Numbered from the stretch's first letter, positions 26,547 through 35,580 are shown. The stretch is 64,000 nt of DNA from Granulicella sp. S190 (GCF_009766095.1 NZ_LMUD01000023.1:426627-490626), one strand, 5' to 3'. Notes: generated from the letters alone by a model not told the origin. Numbers and translations are program-made.

Positions 26547-27938
26547 TCATGTCGTCACCGTCTGTAGAGTTCGCGCCCGTCGAACTGCAGTGAGAAAGGT
26601 CCTTGCAATTGCAGGGTTGGCCCGAAGATGCAGGTGAACGTAGCTGGCCAATACAGAGCCCTGGCCGAAGCCCTCGCGTTCTTCCTTCCCAGACATCGAG
26701 TATTGAACACGATAGTTCGTCGCCACCTCACCTCGAGTAACGATGCAGGAGTAGTGAAAGCTGTGCCCGCGAACCGCCGTTCCCTTTTGGCCCAAGAGGC
26801 AGTCCTCGGTGAACTCAACCGTGACGTAGCCAAACTGCACAAGCCTTCCAGTCATCTTCATGGAGAGCGGAAGAACTCCGGCCATAGGGTAGCTCACTCC
26901 ATCGACTGTGCTGAGGCTCTCAGAGAGATAGATCATCCCGCCGCACTCCGCATACACCGGCCTGCCGGAAAGAGTAAAAGCACGAACGTCCTCCAGCATC
27001 TGGCGATTGCTGCTCAACCGTTCGGCATGCAGCTCCGGATATCCGCCACCTAAATACAGTGCATCGAGGCCATCAGGTAAACGCTTATCGTGTAGCGGGC
27101 TGAAGGGAACAATCTCAGCACCTTCTTGACGCAGCAGGTCCAGATTGTCCTCATAGTAGAACGAGAAGGCGTGATCGGACGGAACGCCGATTCGTACGCG
27201 CTCTACTGGTTGTGTTTGGTCGAAGCCAGCATCTCGAGTCCTCGTCATCTCCAGCCCGCACTGCAAATCCAGCATCCGGTCGAGGTCGAGATACTTCTCC
27301 GCAAGCGCAGCCAGCGTGTCGATTGCAGCCTCGTCGTCTTCGCCAGCCTCTGCCGCACCCTGCAGTCCGAGATGCCGTTCAGGAATCGCAATCGACGGAT
27401 CACGCGGCATCCAGCCTAAAATTTTTGTCTTGCAAGAGGTCTCAATCGCGGCGCGCAACATCTCATAGTGTCGTTCGGTCGCAACGCGATTCAGAATCAC
27501 ACCCGCAAGCTGCAACTGAGGGTCGAAGAGTTCAAAGCCGAGAACTACAGCCGCTATGCTTCGTGCTGTCTTCGCAGCGTCTACGACGAGCACGGCCGGA
27601 AGCTTCAACAGCTTTGCAATCTCCGCCGTACTACCCGCTTCGGTGTTTCCGCACTTGCCGTCGAAGAGGCCCATCATGCCCTCTGCCACGACGACATCCG
27701 CACCACGCGCGGCATCCCGCAGAACCTCTCGGTTCGCCTCTTCGCTCAACATCCACGTATCGAGATTGCGTGCTTTGCGGCCGCACACACGGGTGTGGTG
27801 TCCAGTATCCAGAAAATCCGGCCCGGACTTGAATGGCTGAACTGCCAGTCCACGGCGTCGCAGTCCTGCCATGATCGCCAGCGCAATGGTTGTCTTGCCA
27901 ACGCCGCTTGCAGTACCAGACACCAGCAGGCCTCTCAC
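26547..27938 (-). CDS. cobB: Cobyrinate a,c-diamide synthase
   Basis: A 463-aa glutamine-dependent amidase (CbiA/CobB type) acting on the a and c carboxylates of cobyrinic acid. The N-terminal domain has the P-loop GTASGVGKTT (residues 8-17), FKSGPDFLDTGHH and EGMMGLFDG. The C-terminal glutaminase-like domain has the nucleophile Cys in VYAECGGMIYLS and a histidine in YVHLHLRANP. Substrate could be cobyrinate or its hydrogenobyrinate analogue; no cobalt chelatase or corrin-ring methyltransferase is in the window to decide. ATGA-type overlap with cobU upstream. Confidence 0.94.
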   Translation of the reverse strand: MRGLLVSGTASGVGKTTIALAIMAGLRRRGLAVQPFKSGPDFLDTGHHTRVCGRKARNLDTWMLSEEANREVLRDAARGADVVVAEGMMGLFDGKCGNTEAGSTAEIAKLLKLPAVLVVDAAKTARSIAAVVLGFELFDPQLQLAGVILNRVATERHYEMLRAAIETSCKTKILGWMPRDPSIAIPERHLGLQGAAEAGEDDEAAIDTLAALAEKYLDLDRMLDLQCGLEMTRTRDAGFDQTQPVERVRIGVPSDHAFSFYYEDNLDLLRQEGAEIVPFSPLHDKRLPDGLDALYLGGGYPELHAERLSSNRQMLEDVRAFTLSGRPVYAECGGMIYLSESLSTVDGVSYPMAGVLPLSMKMTGRLVQFGYVTVEFTEDCLLGQKGTAVRGHSFHYSCIVTRGEVATNYRVQYSMSGKEEREGFGQGSVLASYVHLHLRANPAIARTFLTAVRRARTLQTVTT

Positions 27939-28489
27939 AGCGTCACCTCAAGATGCCCCTTCAATGCCAGAGGAAGCCCAGCCACCATCAGCACCACATC
28001 ATCTGCGACTCTTGCGACGCTCTGGTTAATCTCCCCCAACAGATCGCGGTATCGACGTCCCAGCGGATACGCTGGAACCACTCCGCTGCCCACCTCGTTC
28101 GAGACCAGTACCACAGAGCAACTGGCCGCTTGCAACGCTGAGTACAGGGCATCGACTCGTCCTTCAATGGCGTTGCGATCCTCGCCTTCGGCCTCGAGAA
28201 GATTCGCCGCAAAAATCGTCAGGCAATCGACAACCATCACGTCGCATTCATGACCCTGCTGCGCAATCACCTTTACGAGCTCCAGCGGCTCTTCTATCGT
28301 GATCCAATCGGCAGGGCGTTCTCCGCGATGCTTGTCGATCTTGATCCGCATCTCTTCGTCCGATACCTTTGCCGTAGCCAGAAAGATCACGCGGCTCTCC
28401 CGCTCGGCAAGCTGTTGCGCGTAACGGCTCTTGCCGCTGCGAACGCCGCCAAGAACGAGTGTCACGGAACTCTGGCGCATCTCCTGCAT
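27935..28489 (-). CDS. cobU: Adenosylcobinamide kinase/guanylyltransferase
   Basis: A 184-aa bifunctional enzyme (CobU/CobP) that phosphorylates adenosylcobinamide and transfers GMP to it. The P-loop GGVRSGKS is at residues 14-21. RPADWITIEEP, VVDCLTIFAANLL and VSNEVGSGVVPAYPLGRRYRDLLGEINQ are the other conserved blocks. The start at 28489 has a good AAGGAGC ribosome-binding site. First gene of the B12 operon, about 140 bases downstream of the cobalamin riboswitch. Confidence 0.95.
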   Translation of the reverse strand: MQEMRQSSVTLVLGGVRSGKSRYAQQLAERESRVIFLATAKVSDEEMRIKIDKHRGERPADWITIEEPLELVKVIAQQGHECDVMVVDCLTIFAANLLEAEGEDRNAIEGRVDALYSALQAASCSVVLVSNEVGSGVVPAYPLGRRYRDLLGEINQSVARVADDVVLMVAGLPLALKGHLEVTL

Positions 28490-28630
28490 CGTTAGCTCCT
28501 TGCCCGGCGTCTTTCGAAGCCATCGAGCAGAGCGGGAAATGAATTTAGGCAGCGCTCGTGCCGACTGTAGTTCCAGTCAGCGAGAATGCTCTCCAGCTCT
28601 CCCAGCGAAGCTGAATCAAGCCTGGTCGGC

Positions 28631-28787
28631 CTCTGGCAGGTCTCCTGACTTACGCCTCATCGAGTCTCGACTCACCTTCCCAGGGCTCATCCAGAGCATC
28701 CCAGTGGCTTACTAACAATCGTCGAAGCTCTCAGCGTTTACAGTTACGGGGTAGCGACGGATTCGCACCGTCTTCCCAACACCAGAT
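28631..28787 (-). promoter_or_regulatory. Cobalamin riboswitch
   Basis: Minus-strand RNA with the class-defining segments: GGGAAGACGGTGCGAATCCG, then GCTACCCCGTAACTGT, a GCCACTGG segment, CTGGGAAGG, and the B12-box AGTCAGGAGACCTGCC near the 3' end. The closing helix P1 is formed by TCTGG (28782-28786) and CCAGA (28632-28636). It precedes cobU, so high adenosylcobalamin should switch off the whole operon. No obvious T-run terminator follows, which favours control of translation or a Rho-type mechanism; this is inference. Confidence 0.95.
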
Positions 28788-28855
28788 GTAGAAAAGACTA
28801 TCCCGCCCATTGCGCCGGGTCAAATCTTTACAGCTCTGCGACGCCGCGATGACAG

Positions 28856-30241
28856 TTAGCTCTGGGGCGCGATCTGCCGTGCCGCGGCTCGCGCATCCCG
28901 CACCAGGTCGGGAACCCCCACCCCGCGATATCCATTACCAAGCAGGTACAGACCGGAGAATTCGCGCACTCGGTCGTCGAGCCTCTTTATCCGATCCAGA
29001 TGACCCACGGCATACTGCGGCAGGCTGCGCGGCCAGCGCCTCACCACGGTCACCTGCGGCGCCGGCAATGGCCCCAAAATTCTGGCCAGCTCCATCCTTG
29101 CTACTGCGGCTGTCTCGTCATTGCCGCAACGCATCATCCGTTCGGCTGCCTTGCCGCCGAAGAAAGCGCGCACCAGCCGTCCGCCCTGGGGTACCCGGTC
29201 GGCAAACTTCTGATCCACGAAAGTCCCCGCGAGCAGCAAGCTATCAGGACCCGGAGGAACCAGGAAGCCGAACCCCGGCGGCACGGCAAACTTCAAGGCG
29301 TCAGGAAATCCGAAGCCCACCACCACAGAGGAGCTAGCATCCATCTCCATCTCTTGAGCCATCTCGGCATCCAACGGCTGCAGGAGCGATCGAGCTACAT
29401 CTACCGGCGCAGCCATCATCACGGCGTCAAAGCGCTCCACCCCCCGTGCGGTTCCCACTAACCAGCCCTCTTCGCCGTACGAGATGAATCTTACCTCCGC
29501 AGCCAGCCGAATCCACTCCTCCGGGATCGCCGCGATCATTCGATCTACCAGTGTTCCCATGCCGCTTCGCAACGTGGTGAACACAGCGTGCTTCTTCGAA
29601 TCTGAACTGCGTGCCCGCAATGCGCTGATCAGGCTGCCATGCTCCCGCTCCATCGCCACAAAGGGAGCCATCACGGCGCGAACGCTCAACTTCGCCACAT
29701 CGCCTCCGAAGACGCCGCTCAACAGTGGCGCCGCGATCTTCGTCAGAACTTCTTCCCCAAAGTGTCGCCGCGTAAACTCCGCAACACTCTCGTCTCCGTC
29801 AGGAGCAGTCGTCCGCAGCTCCTCCGCCCTATCTATCTCGTGGTGGTAGGCTTGCTTCGCCTCTGCACTGAACAGCTCCGAAGCATCCAGCGCATCAAGG
29901 TCGCCCGGCACCATCATTCTCATGCCGTCCGGCATCGCCTGCAGCTTTTTATCGACCAGCACATAAGTCTTGCGCGTAGCGTCATTGGAAGGCATCACCT
30001 CATCGCCCAGGCCAAGCTCTTCCGCCAACTCGCGCGCCCACGGCTTCTCCGTCACCCAGGCATCGGGCCCGCACTCCATCACAAACCCACCCTCATGCAC
30101 CGTCTCGATGATTCCACCCAGCCGCGTCGAAGCTTCAAACAACACCACCTGCAGCGCTGCACCTTCGCGGGCCAGCCGCGCCAACTCGTACGCAGCCGCC
30201 AGCCCCGCTACCCCACCACCAACAATCGCAACGCGCTTCAT
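28856..30241 (-). CDS. hemY: Protoporphyrinogen/coproporphyrinogen oxidase
   Basis: A 461-aa FAD-dependent oxidase of the HemG/HemY type for late heme synthesis. The N terminus has the dinucleotide-binding motif VAIVGGGVAGLAAAYELAR. FEAS..LGG, ECGPDAWVTEKPW and the C-terminal YLLGNGYRGVGVPDLV (FAD contact) are conserved. The start is the second of two adjacent ATG codons (30241), five bases after GGAG; 30244 is possible. Whether the substrate is protoporphyrinogen or coproporphyrinogen III depends on which terminal branch the organism uses, which this window does not settle. Third gene after hemE and hemH. Confidence 0.92.
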   Translation of the reverse strand: MKRVAIVGGGVAGLAAAYELARLAREGAALQVVLFEASTRLGGIIETVHEGGFVMECGPDAWVTEKPWARELAEELGLGDEVMPSNDATRKTYVLVDKKLQAMPDGMRMMVPGDLDALDASELFSAEAKQAYHHEIDRAEELRTTAPDGDESVAEFTRRHFGEEVLTKIAAPLLSGVFGGDVAKLSVRAVMAPFVAMEREHGSLISALRARSSDSKKHAVFTTLRSGMGTLVDRMIAAIPEEWIRLAAEVRFISYGEEGWLVGTARGVERFDAVMMAAPVDVARSLLQPLDAEMAQEMEMDASSSVVVGFGFPDALKFAVPPGFGFLVPPGPDSLLLAGTFVDQKFADRVPQGGRLVRAFFGGKAAERMMRCGNDETAAVARMELARILGPLPAPQVTVVRRWPRSLPQYAVGHLDRIKRLDDRVREFSGLYLLGNGYRGVGVPDLVRDARAAARQIAPQS

Positions 30242-30319
30242 CATCTCTCCGGAAGAACCATTCGCAAAGAAAAAGCGGAGGCCAGAGCCCCCGCTCGCTG
30301 CCCTCAAGACAGCCTATAC

Positions 30320-31342
30320 CTACGCGGGAATCATAACCTCATCGACGGTAGCTTTATATTCTCCCGTGATGACATCAACCAGCGCCTCTACGAGCACTGC
30401 AGAGTCGTTCAGACTCTCGGCCCGCCACAGCTTCAGGCCCAGCTCTGTCGCCGTGTGGCGAAAGGCGATGTCGATGTCGTACAAAATCTCCACGTGGTCG
30501 CAGAGGAATCCAACCGGCTGCATCACCACGCCTATGTGTCCTTCGGCCTTGATCGCCTTCAGCGTATCCTCTACCGTCGGTCCTATCCAAGGGCCGCCAC
30601 TGATGCCCTGGCTCTGAAATGCGAAGTACCAGTCCTTCTCATGAAAGCCGACTGCGGCCATTCGTTCTCCCACCATCTGTGCCGTGCGTTTGGCCTCCAC
30701 CGGATAAGGGTCCGGGGTGTCCTGCACCGGTGTTCCCGGCCTTGCTCCTGCAACCGAAGCCTCGCCCGTCATGATCGTCCGGCATGGCACGCTGTGGGCA
30801 GTGAACAGAACCGGCACGCGCTGTCCGGCCTCTGCACAAGCCTCGGCCCATACCGGCCAGAGCTTCTCTGCAAACGCGTCAGCCAGCAGCGGACTCTCGG
30901 CCCATCCAGCGACAAACTCCACCTCAATGCCGGTTGCTGCTTCCAGCACCGCCTTGCGATAGAGCCCCACGCTGGTTCTGGAATTTTGCGGAGCCAGGCA
31001 CACTGCCTTGATGTGCGTCACCCCGTCCGCTCGCATCTGCGCCACGACATCGGCTATATAAGGATGCCAGTTCCGCATCCCCACATACACCTTGCCCGTA
31101 CCCAGCGCCTGCTCCAGCAGATAACCCTGGATCATCGTCCACTTCGTCAATGGAGGAGCTTCCTCGCCGGGGGTGTTCTTCAGTCCAATCTGTGCGTAAC
31201 GATGCTGCAACTCGTCGACGACCTCCTGCGGCATCGCCCGGCCGCCAGTCACCTTGCCTAAGTACTCCGCCATCTCGCCGAGCATGTCAGGCGTTCCGTG
31301 CGCGAGCAGCAGAACGGCGCTTTTGCTCGTCTCCGCACTCAT
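30320..31342 (-). CDS. hemH: Ferrochelatase
   Basis: A 340-aa enzyme that inserts Fe2+ into porphyrin. Conserved: LLLAHGTP at the N terminus, PPLTKWT, VGMRNWHPYI, the catalytic histidine in LFTAHSVP, FAFQSQGISGGPWIGPTVEDTL, and the Glu/His region VGFLCDHVEILYDID. The start at 31342 overlaps the hemE stop as ATGA. An upstream in-frame codon at 31366 would lie inside hemE. Confidence 0.95.
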   Translation of the reverse strand: MSAETSKSAVLLLAHGTPDMLGEMAEYLGKVTGGRAMPQEVVDELQHRYAQIGLKNTPGEEAPPLTKWTMIQGYLLEQALGTGKVYVGMRNWHPYIADVVAQMRADGVTHIKAVCLAPQNSRTSVGLYRKAVLEAATGIEVEFVAGWAESPLLADAFAEKLWPVWAEACAEAGQRVPVLFTAHSVPCRTIMTGEASVAGARPGTPVQDTPDPYPVEAKRTAQMVGERMAAVGFHEKDWYFAFQSQGISGGPWIGPTVEDTLKAIKAEGHIGVVMQPVGFLCDHVEILYDIDIAFRHTATELGLKLWRAESLNDSAVLVEALVDVITGEYKATVDEVMIPA

Positions 31343-32448
31343 CGCGCGCTCAACTCCGCGACCCACTTCACCACCTGGATCACGTTTTCAACCGGCGTCC
31401 CAGGAACGATGCCATGGCCGAGATTGAAGATATGTCCCGGCCTTCCCTCCGCCGCATCGAGGATCTCGCGCACCTGCTCCTTCAGCACGTCTTCGTTGGC
31501 GAATAACGCGATAGGATCCAGGTTCCCCTGCACCGCGCAGCCTGTGCCTACAGACTTCCACCCCACCTCCAACGGTGTCCGCCAGTCCAGCCCGATCACA
31601 TCCGCGCCTGTCTCGCTCATCGCCGGCAGCAGGGAAGCAGTCTCCACTCCGAAGTAGATCACCGGAACGCCCAGCGACTTGATGCGCTGCACCAGCTCCT
31701 TCGTCCAGCCGAAGCAGTACTGCCGATAGTCCCGAACGCTCAGTTTGCCTACCCAGCTGTCGAAGACCTGGATAACATCCGCACCGGCCTCCACCTGCTG
31801 CTGTGCATAAGCAACCAGAACGGTCACAATCTTTTCCATCAGCAGCGACCACGCAGGGCCGTTCGAGTACATCATCTTCTTGGTCTGGATGTAGTTGCGG
31901 TCCCCGCCACCCTGCTTGCCTCCCTCGATCATGTAGCCTGCGAGCGTCCACGGGGCGCCGCAAAATCCGATGATCCCGAGGGTGTCGCCATCTACCCGCG
32001 GAGCAGCAAAGTGCGCCGCAACCTTTTCAATCGCGCGAGCAACATACTGCAACTCCTCCACGCGGTCGGTCCTGAGCGCCTGCACATGCTCCAGCGAGCG
32101 CACCGGCGTATGCACCACAGGTCCCTCACCGGCGACAAACTCGAAGTCCAGCCCCATGGGGGTGAACGGCAGCAGCAGATCGGCGAAGATGATCGCAGCG
32201 TCTACCCCGAGCCGCTCGGCCGCAGTAATCGTTACCTCGGCGGCAATCTCCGGTGTCCGGCAGATCTCCAGCAGGGAATGATGCTTGCGCACAGCCATAT
32301 ACTCCGGCATGTAACGTCCCGCCTGCCGCAAAAACCAAACCGGCGTTCTGTCTACTGGCCGACGCAGGCAGGCACGTACAAAGCGGCTTCCGCCCGATGT
32401 TGACTCAACGGCCATTACCGCTGTGTTTTCTACAATTGCATCACTCAA
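31339..32448 (-). CDS. hemE: Uroporphyrinogen decarboxylase
   Basis: A 369-aa enzyme converting uroporphyrinogen III to coproporphyrinogen III. Signature PVWFLRQAGRYMPEY, IIFADLLLP, FCGAPWTLAGYMIEGG, VQVFDSW-like VIQVFDSWVG and LGHGIVPGTPVENV are all present. The most probable start is a TTG at 32448 with AGGA eight bases upstream; an in-frame ATG at 32415 lacks any ribosome-binding site. It forms a unit with hemH and hemY. Confidence 0.95.
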   Translation of the reverse strand: MSDAIVENTAVMAVESTSGGSRFVRACLRRPVDRTPVWFLRQAGRYMPEYMAVRKHHSLLEICRTPEIAAEVTITAAERLGVDAAIIFADLLLPFTPMGLDFEFVAGEGPVVHTPVRSLEHVQALRTDRVEELQYVARAIEKVAAHFAAPRVDGDTLGIIGFCGAPWTLAGYMIEGGKQGGGDRNYIQTKKMMYSNGPAWSLLMEKIVTVLVAYAQQQVEAGADVIQVFDSWVGKLSVRDYRQYCFGWTKELVQRIKSLGVPVIYFGVETASLLPAMSETGADVIGLDWRTPLEVGWKSVGTGCAVQGNLDPIALFANEDVLKEQVREILDAAEGRPGHIFNLGHGIVPGTPVENVIQVVKWVAELSAR

Positions 32449-32583
32449 AAGGCTTGTCCTCTATAGCTTTTAAGCCTAGCACCCGAAGTCGACGCCGCGC
32501 ATGCGTGCGGGCACAGGATTGTTGGTGACGCATCCAAAATTCACACCAAAATTAGCGCCGGCTAACCACCGAAAAGTTGCCGC

Positions 32584-32829
32584 TCAGGCCTCCAGCCGGA
32601 ACGTAAACTCTTCAATCACAGGGTTTGTCAGCACCTCTCGCGCAATCCGTTCTACCTCGGCCTGCGCGGTGTTCTGTTCCAATCCATCCTCCAGGGTCAG
32701 CAGGAAATACTTTCCCTGCCGCACATCGGCAACGCCGCGATATTCCATCCGCCGCAGTGCATCTGCAACTGTCTGCCCCTGGGCATCCAGCACCGTTCGT
32801 TTCAGCGTGACATAGACATGAGCCTTCAT
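32584..32829 (-). CDS. purS: Phosphoribosylformylglycinamidine synthase subunit PurS
   Basis: An 81-aa small subunit of the three-part FGAM synthase of purine synthesis; PurS bridges PurL and PurQ and channels ammonia. The sequence is typical (AHVYVTLKRTVLDAQGQTVADALRRMEY, FLLTLEDG, VLTNPVIEEFTF). Unusually it lies away from purQ and purL, upstream of hemE with a 135-bp gap that contains no gene. Confidence 0.93.
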   Translation of the reverse strand: MKAHVYVTLKRTVLDAQGQTVADALRRMEYRGVADVRQGKYFLLTLEDGLEQNTAQAEVERIAREVLTNPVIEEFTFRLEA

Positions 32830-32968
32830 CTTGTCTGATTATAGACATGGTGTAGCTTTCGCCCTCCCTTGAGGTCACAGCCCTCCACCAGGCAAGCTCG
32901 GCCATTTGAAGCATCATGCCAGTCACGCCTAAATTTCTATTGGACAAGAGAAGAGACAACCAGCCTTT

Positions 32969-33526
32969 ATGACGAACTATCTGGAACTCCCCGTAGGGCC
33001 CAACAGCCCCGAGGTCATCAACGCAGTCATCGAGATTCCGTACGAGGGTGTCAACAAGTACGAGTACGACAAAGAGCTCCACGTCTTCCGTCTCGACCGC
33101 AACCTCTACTCCCCCGTCCACTACCCGGGCGACTACGGCTTCATCCCCAGCACCCTTGGTGATGACGGCGATCCGCTCGACTGTCTCGTCCTCGTCGACA
33201 CACCCAGCTTCTCCGGCTGTGTCATGCAGGTCCGCCCCATCGGCGTTCTCGAGATGCTCGACCAGGGCCTCGGCGACGAGAAGGTTCTCTGCGTCGGCCA
33301 GGACAACCCCCGCTACAAAGACGTCTGGAACTTCTCCGAGATCTACCCCCACATGCTCAAAGAGATCACGCACTTCTTCGCTATCTACAAGGACCTCGAA
33401 GGCAAGCGCGTGGAGGTCAGAGGCTGGCGCGACGCGTCCTTCGCTCGCAACAAGGTCCTCGAAGCTCAGCAGCGTTTCATCGATAACAAGACCAACCCCA
33501 TCCCAAAGCCTGTACCAAAGAAATAG
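32969..33526 (+). CDS. ppa: Inorganic pyrophosphatase
   Basis: A 185-aa soluble family-I pyrophosphatase. Conserved: VIEIPYEGVNKYEYDKE, YPGDYGFIPSTLGDDGDPLDCLV (the D-x-D-P-x-D metal site), the DEKVLC segment and a late lysine-rich tail. It hydrolyses PPi released in biosynthesis. Divergent from purS. An opposite-strand frame over it is a shadow. Confidence 0.96.
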   Translation: MTNYLELPVGPNSPEVINAVIEIPYEGVNKYEYDKELHVFRLDRNLYSPVHYPGDYGFIPSTLGDDGDPLDCLVLVDTPSFSGCVMQVRPIGVLEMLDQGLGDEKVLCVGQDNPRYKDVWNFSEIYPHMLKEITHFFAIYKDLEGKRVEVRGWRDASFARNKVLEAQQRFIDNKTNPIPKPVPKK

Positions 33527-33611
33527 CGGGTCCACATCCGACCAACGGGAGCCTAAGGGCTCATTCTGCCGAGACGGTAAAAAGTCACGAAGTGACCGCT
33601 CGAACCGGGGT

Positions 33612-33639
33612 CCCCGCGAACAGGTCTTCGTTTGCGGGG
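33612..33639. terminator. GC-rich hairpin between convergent genes
   Basis: Inverted repeat CCCCGCGAAC (33612-33621) and GTTTGCGGGG (33630-33639) with one G-T wobble and an 8-nt loop, between the ends of ppa and the permease gene. No T-run is present, so it is a weak terminator candidate. It could also be a copy of a dispersed intergenic hairpin. Confidence 0.4.
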
Positions 33640-33691
33640 TGGCCTAGCGCAGTGGGCCCGTCCGGCAGGACAAGCCTTTCAGCAACCATCC

Positions 33692-35059
33692 TCAACTCAC
33701 TAAGCGGCCCCGCCGCACCATCCGCGCCGCCAAATAGACCACCGGCCCCGCCGCCGCCACAATCCCCGCAAAACCCAGCGCCGGCAGACCAGCCACTCGC
33801 TCGCCTCGTGCTGCCCACAGCGCAAACGCAATCAGCACTCCCGGCCCTACGCCCATCCCCACCGAGCCCCATACCCCGCCCGGCACTTTGAACGGTCTCG
33901 CCAGCTCCGGCTCCTTCACCCGTAGCACCACCAGAGTCACAAACTCCAGCATCAACGCCGCCCCATACAGCACCAGGTCAATCGAGATCAGACGCTCGAA
34001 CGACAGCCGCAACGCCAGCGCCCACCCCACAGAACACACCACCACGCTCACCCAGGGCACGCCCCACGCATTCTTCCTGGTAAACGCCCCAGGCAGCAAC
34101 CCCTCCTCCGCAAGCGCATACGGCACCCGCGTATAGCTCATCACCAGCGCGTTGAACATCCCCGCTCCGTTGATCGTCCCGCCCAGCACCACGCACAGTG
34201 CCAGCCACGGCCCCACCAGCTCCCTCGCCGCATCCGTCCACGCCCCGGTGGAAAACCTCTCCGCCGGAATCCCCACCAGCCCCACTGCCGCCAGCGGTAG
34301 TACATACGTCAGCGCCACTAGCCCCGTCGCGTACAGCATCGCCTTCGGATAGTTCCTCTGCGGTTCTTCTACCTCCTGCGCCACCGTCGAAGCGTTATCC
34401 CAGCCCATGTAGTTCCATAGCGTCACCGACACCGCCCCGGCAAAATCCATCCCCGCAGACGGACCCCCCAGCCAATGTGGCCCCGCCAGCGCATGGTGCC
34501 CACCAGCCAGCGCCTTCCACAACCCCACCGCCGTCAGCACCACAAACGGTGACAGCAGCAGGCAAAACAACCCCACCGAACCCTCCCCCACCGCCCGCGC
34601 CCCTCGCAGATTCCACACCATGCACACCACTACCACGGCCAGCGCCCACAGCGTGCCCCGATACCCCGCCGTCCAAGCCGGCTCAATCCTGCCCAGATAG
34701 AGGACAAAGATCGTCGGGTAGATCGCCATATCGAACACGCTCGCTGCTAGGCTCAGCCACGCCTCCTGAAACCCCCAGAACCGTCCGAGCGCCCGCCTCA
34801 CCCAGCAGTAATACCCACCTTCCTCCGGAAGCGCCGACGCCAGCTCTCCCACCATCAGGCTCGTCGGCAGACTCCACACCACAGGAATCACCAGCAATAG
34901 CAGCAGCGCCCGCCCGTACCCCGCCATCCCAATGATGTCTTCCAGCCCATACGGCCCACCCGACACCATAAAGTAAGTCGCCGCAATCAGCGGCAGCAGC
35001 CGCATCTTCCCGGCTCTTCTCACCCCAGCCCGTCCCGGCCCCAAACCTCTCAGCGGCAA
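33692..35059 (-). CDS. APC family amino-acid permease
   Basis: A polytopic protein of up to 455 aa with about twelve hydrophobic helices. The APC-superfamily core is clear (IAATYFMVSGGPYGLEDIIG in helix 1, ALPEEGGYYCWVRRALG in helix 2-3, WNYMGWDNASTVAQEVEEPQRNYPKAM in helix 6). It resembles amino-acid or polyamine permeases and probably imports amines or amino acids. The start is uncertain: TTG at 35059, GTG at 35023 and ATG at 35005 are all in frame and none has a strong ribosome-binding site. Base composition is very GC-rich, which produces several long shadow frames. Confidence 0.88.
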   Translation of the reverse strand: MPLRGLGPGRAGVRRAGKMRLLPLIAATYFMVSGGPYGLEDIIGMAGYGRALLLLLVIPVVWSLPTSLMVGELASALPEEGGYYCWVRRALGRFWGFQEAWLSLAASVFDMAIYPTIFVLYLGRIEPAWTAGYRGTLWALAVVVVCMVWNLRGARAVGEGSVGLFCLLLSPFVVLTAVGLWKALAGGHHALAGPHWLGGPSAGMDFAGAVSVTLWNYMGWDNASTVAQEVEEPQRNYPKAMLYATGLVALTYVLPLAAVGLVGIPAERFSTGAWTDAARELVGPWLALCVVLGGTINGAGMFNALVMSYTRVPYALAEEGLLPGAFTRKNAWGVPWVSVVVCSVGWALALRLSFERLISIDLVLYGAALMLEFVTLVVLRVKEPELARPFKVPGGVWGSVGMGVGPGVLIAFALWAARGERVAGLPALGFAGIVAAAGPVVYLAARMVRRGRLVS

Positions 35060-35073
35060 TAAATTTTTTATGT

Positions 35074-35380
35074 CGTCATCCTGAACGTAGCGAAGGATCT
35101 GTATTTCATCCTTGCTCGTTTTATACCGCCATCCAGGCTTTGCGCGAAACGGAATGAGGAAACATACCGGCCTTAGCCTGTGTTCTTCAAGTAATCCTTT
35201 CGAAGGGATCTGCGGTTTCCTCTAGGCCGTCTCTCCACAAGGATCCGTCGCTGCTTGTTCTATTGGTTGTCATCCCGCAGGGATCTGCTTTGCTTGTTCT
35301 CTTGGTTGTCATTCCCGAAGGGGATCTGCGGTTGCATCGTCTCTATAGTTATCATCCCGCAGAAATCCGCTGTTGTTTTC
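35074..35380. repeat. Cluster of degenerate GATCTGC-type intergenic repeats
   Basis: Several imperfect copies of one unit lie in this gene-free stretch: GTCATCCTGAACG...GAAGGATCTG near 35074-35101, GTAATCCTTTCGAAGGGATC near 35191, GTTGTCATCCCGCAGGGATC near 35267, GTTGTCATTCCCGAAGGGGA near 35305 and GTTATCATCCCGCAGAAATC near 35348. Each has a short CCC..GGG-type dyad (cccGCAGgg, cccGAAGggg). This looks like a REP-like dispersed element family that has been duplicated in place. No gene is present from 35060 to 35488. Confidence 0.6.
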
Positions 35381-35488
35381 CCAGTCAACCCAGCAGAACC
35401 ACCCACCACCTTGTCTTCCTCCCCTAGCCTCAAGCTATAATTGCCAAAGCCGGGCATGAGACACCATCATGCTCACCGCAACACAGAC

Positions 35489-35580
35489 GGAGAGTTGGCC
35501 GAGTGGCTGAAGGCGGCGGTTTGCTAAACCGTTATAGGGCGAAAGCTCTATCGGGGGTTCGAATCCCCCATTCTCCGCCA
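35489..35580 (+). tRNA. tRNA-Ser (GCT)
   Basis: A 92-nt class-II tRNA with acceptor GGAGAGT/ATTCTCC, anticodon loop TTGCTAA (GCT), a long variable arm (TATAGGGCGAAAGCTCTA), T-arm GGTTCGAATCC and encoded CCA. Confidence 0.96.

Noticed and set aside
28495..28625. About 41-codon open frame (minus strand) between riboswitch and cobU
   Set aside because: No ATG, GTG or TTG start in frame after the riboswitch; open runs of this length are common in GC-rich sequence.
29639..31261. 540-aa plus-strand frame over hemY and hemH
   Set aside because: Antisense to two well-recognised heme genes; composition is of shadow type.
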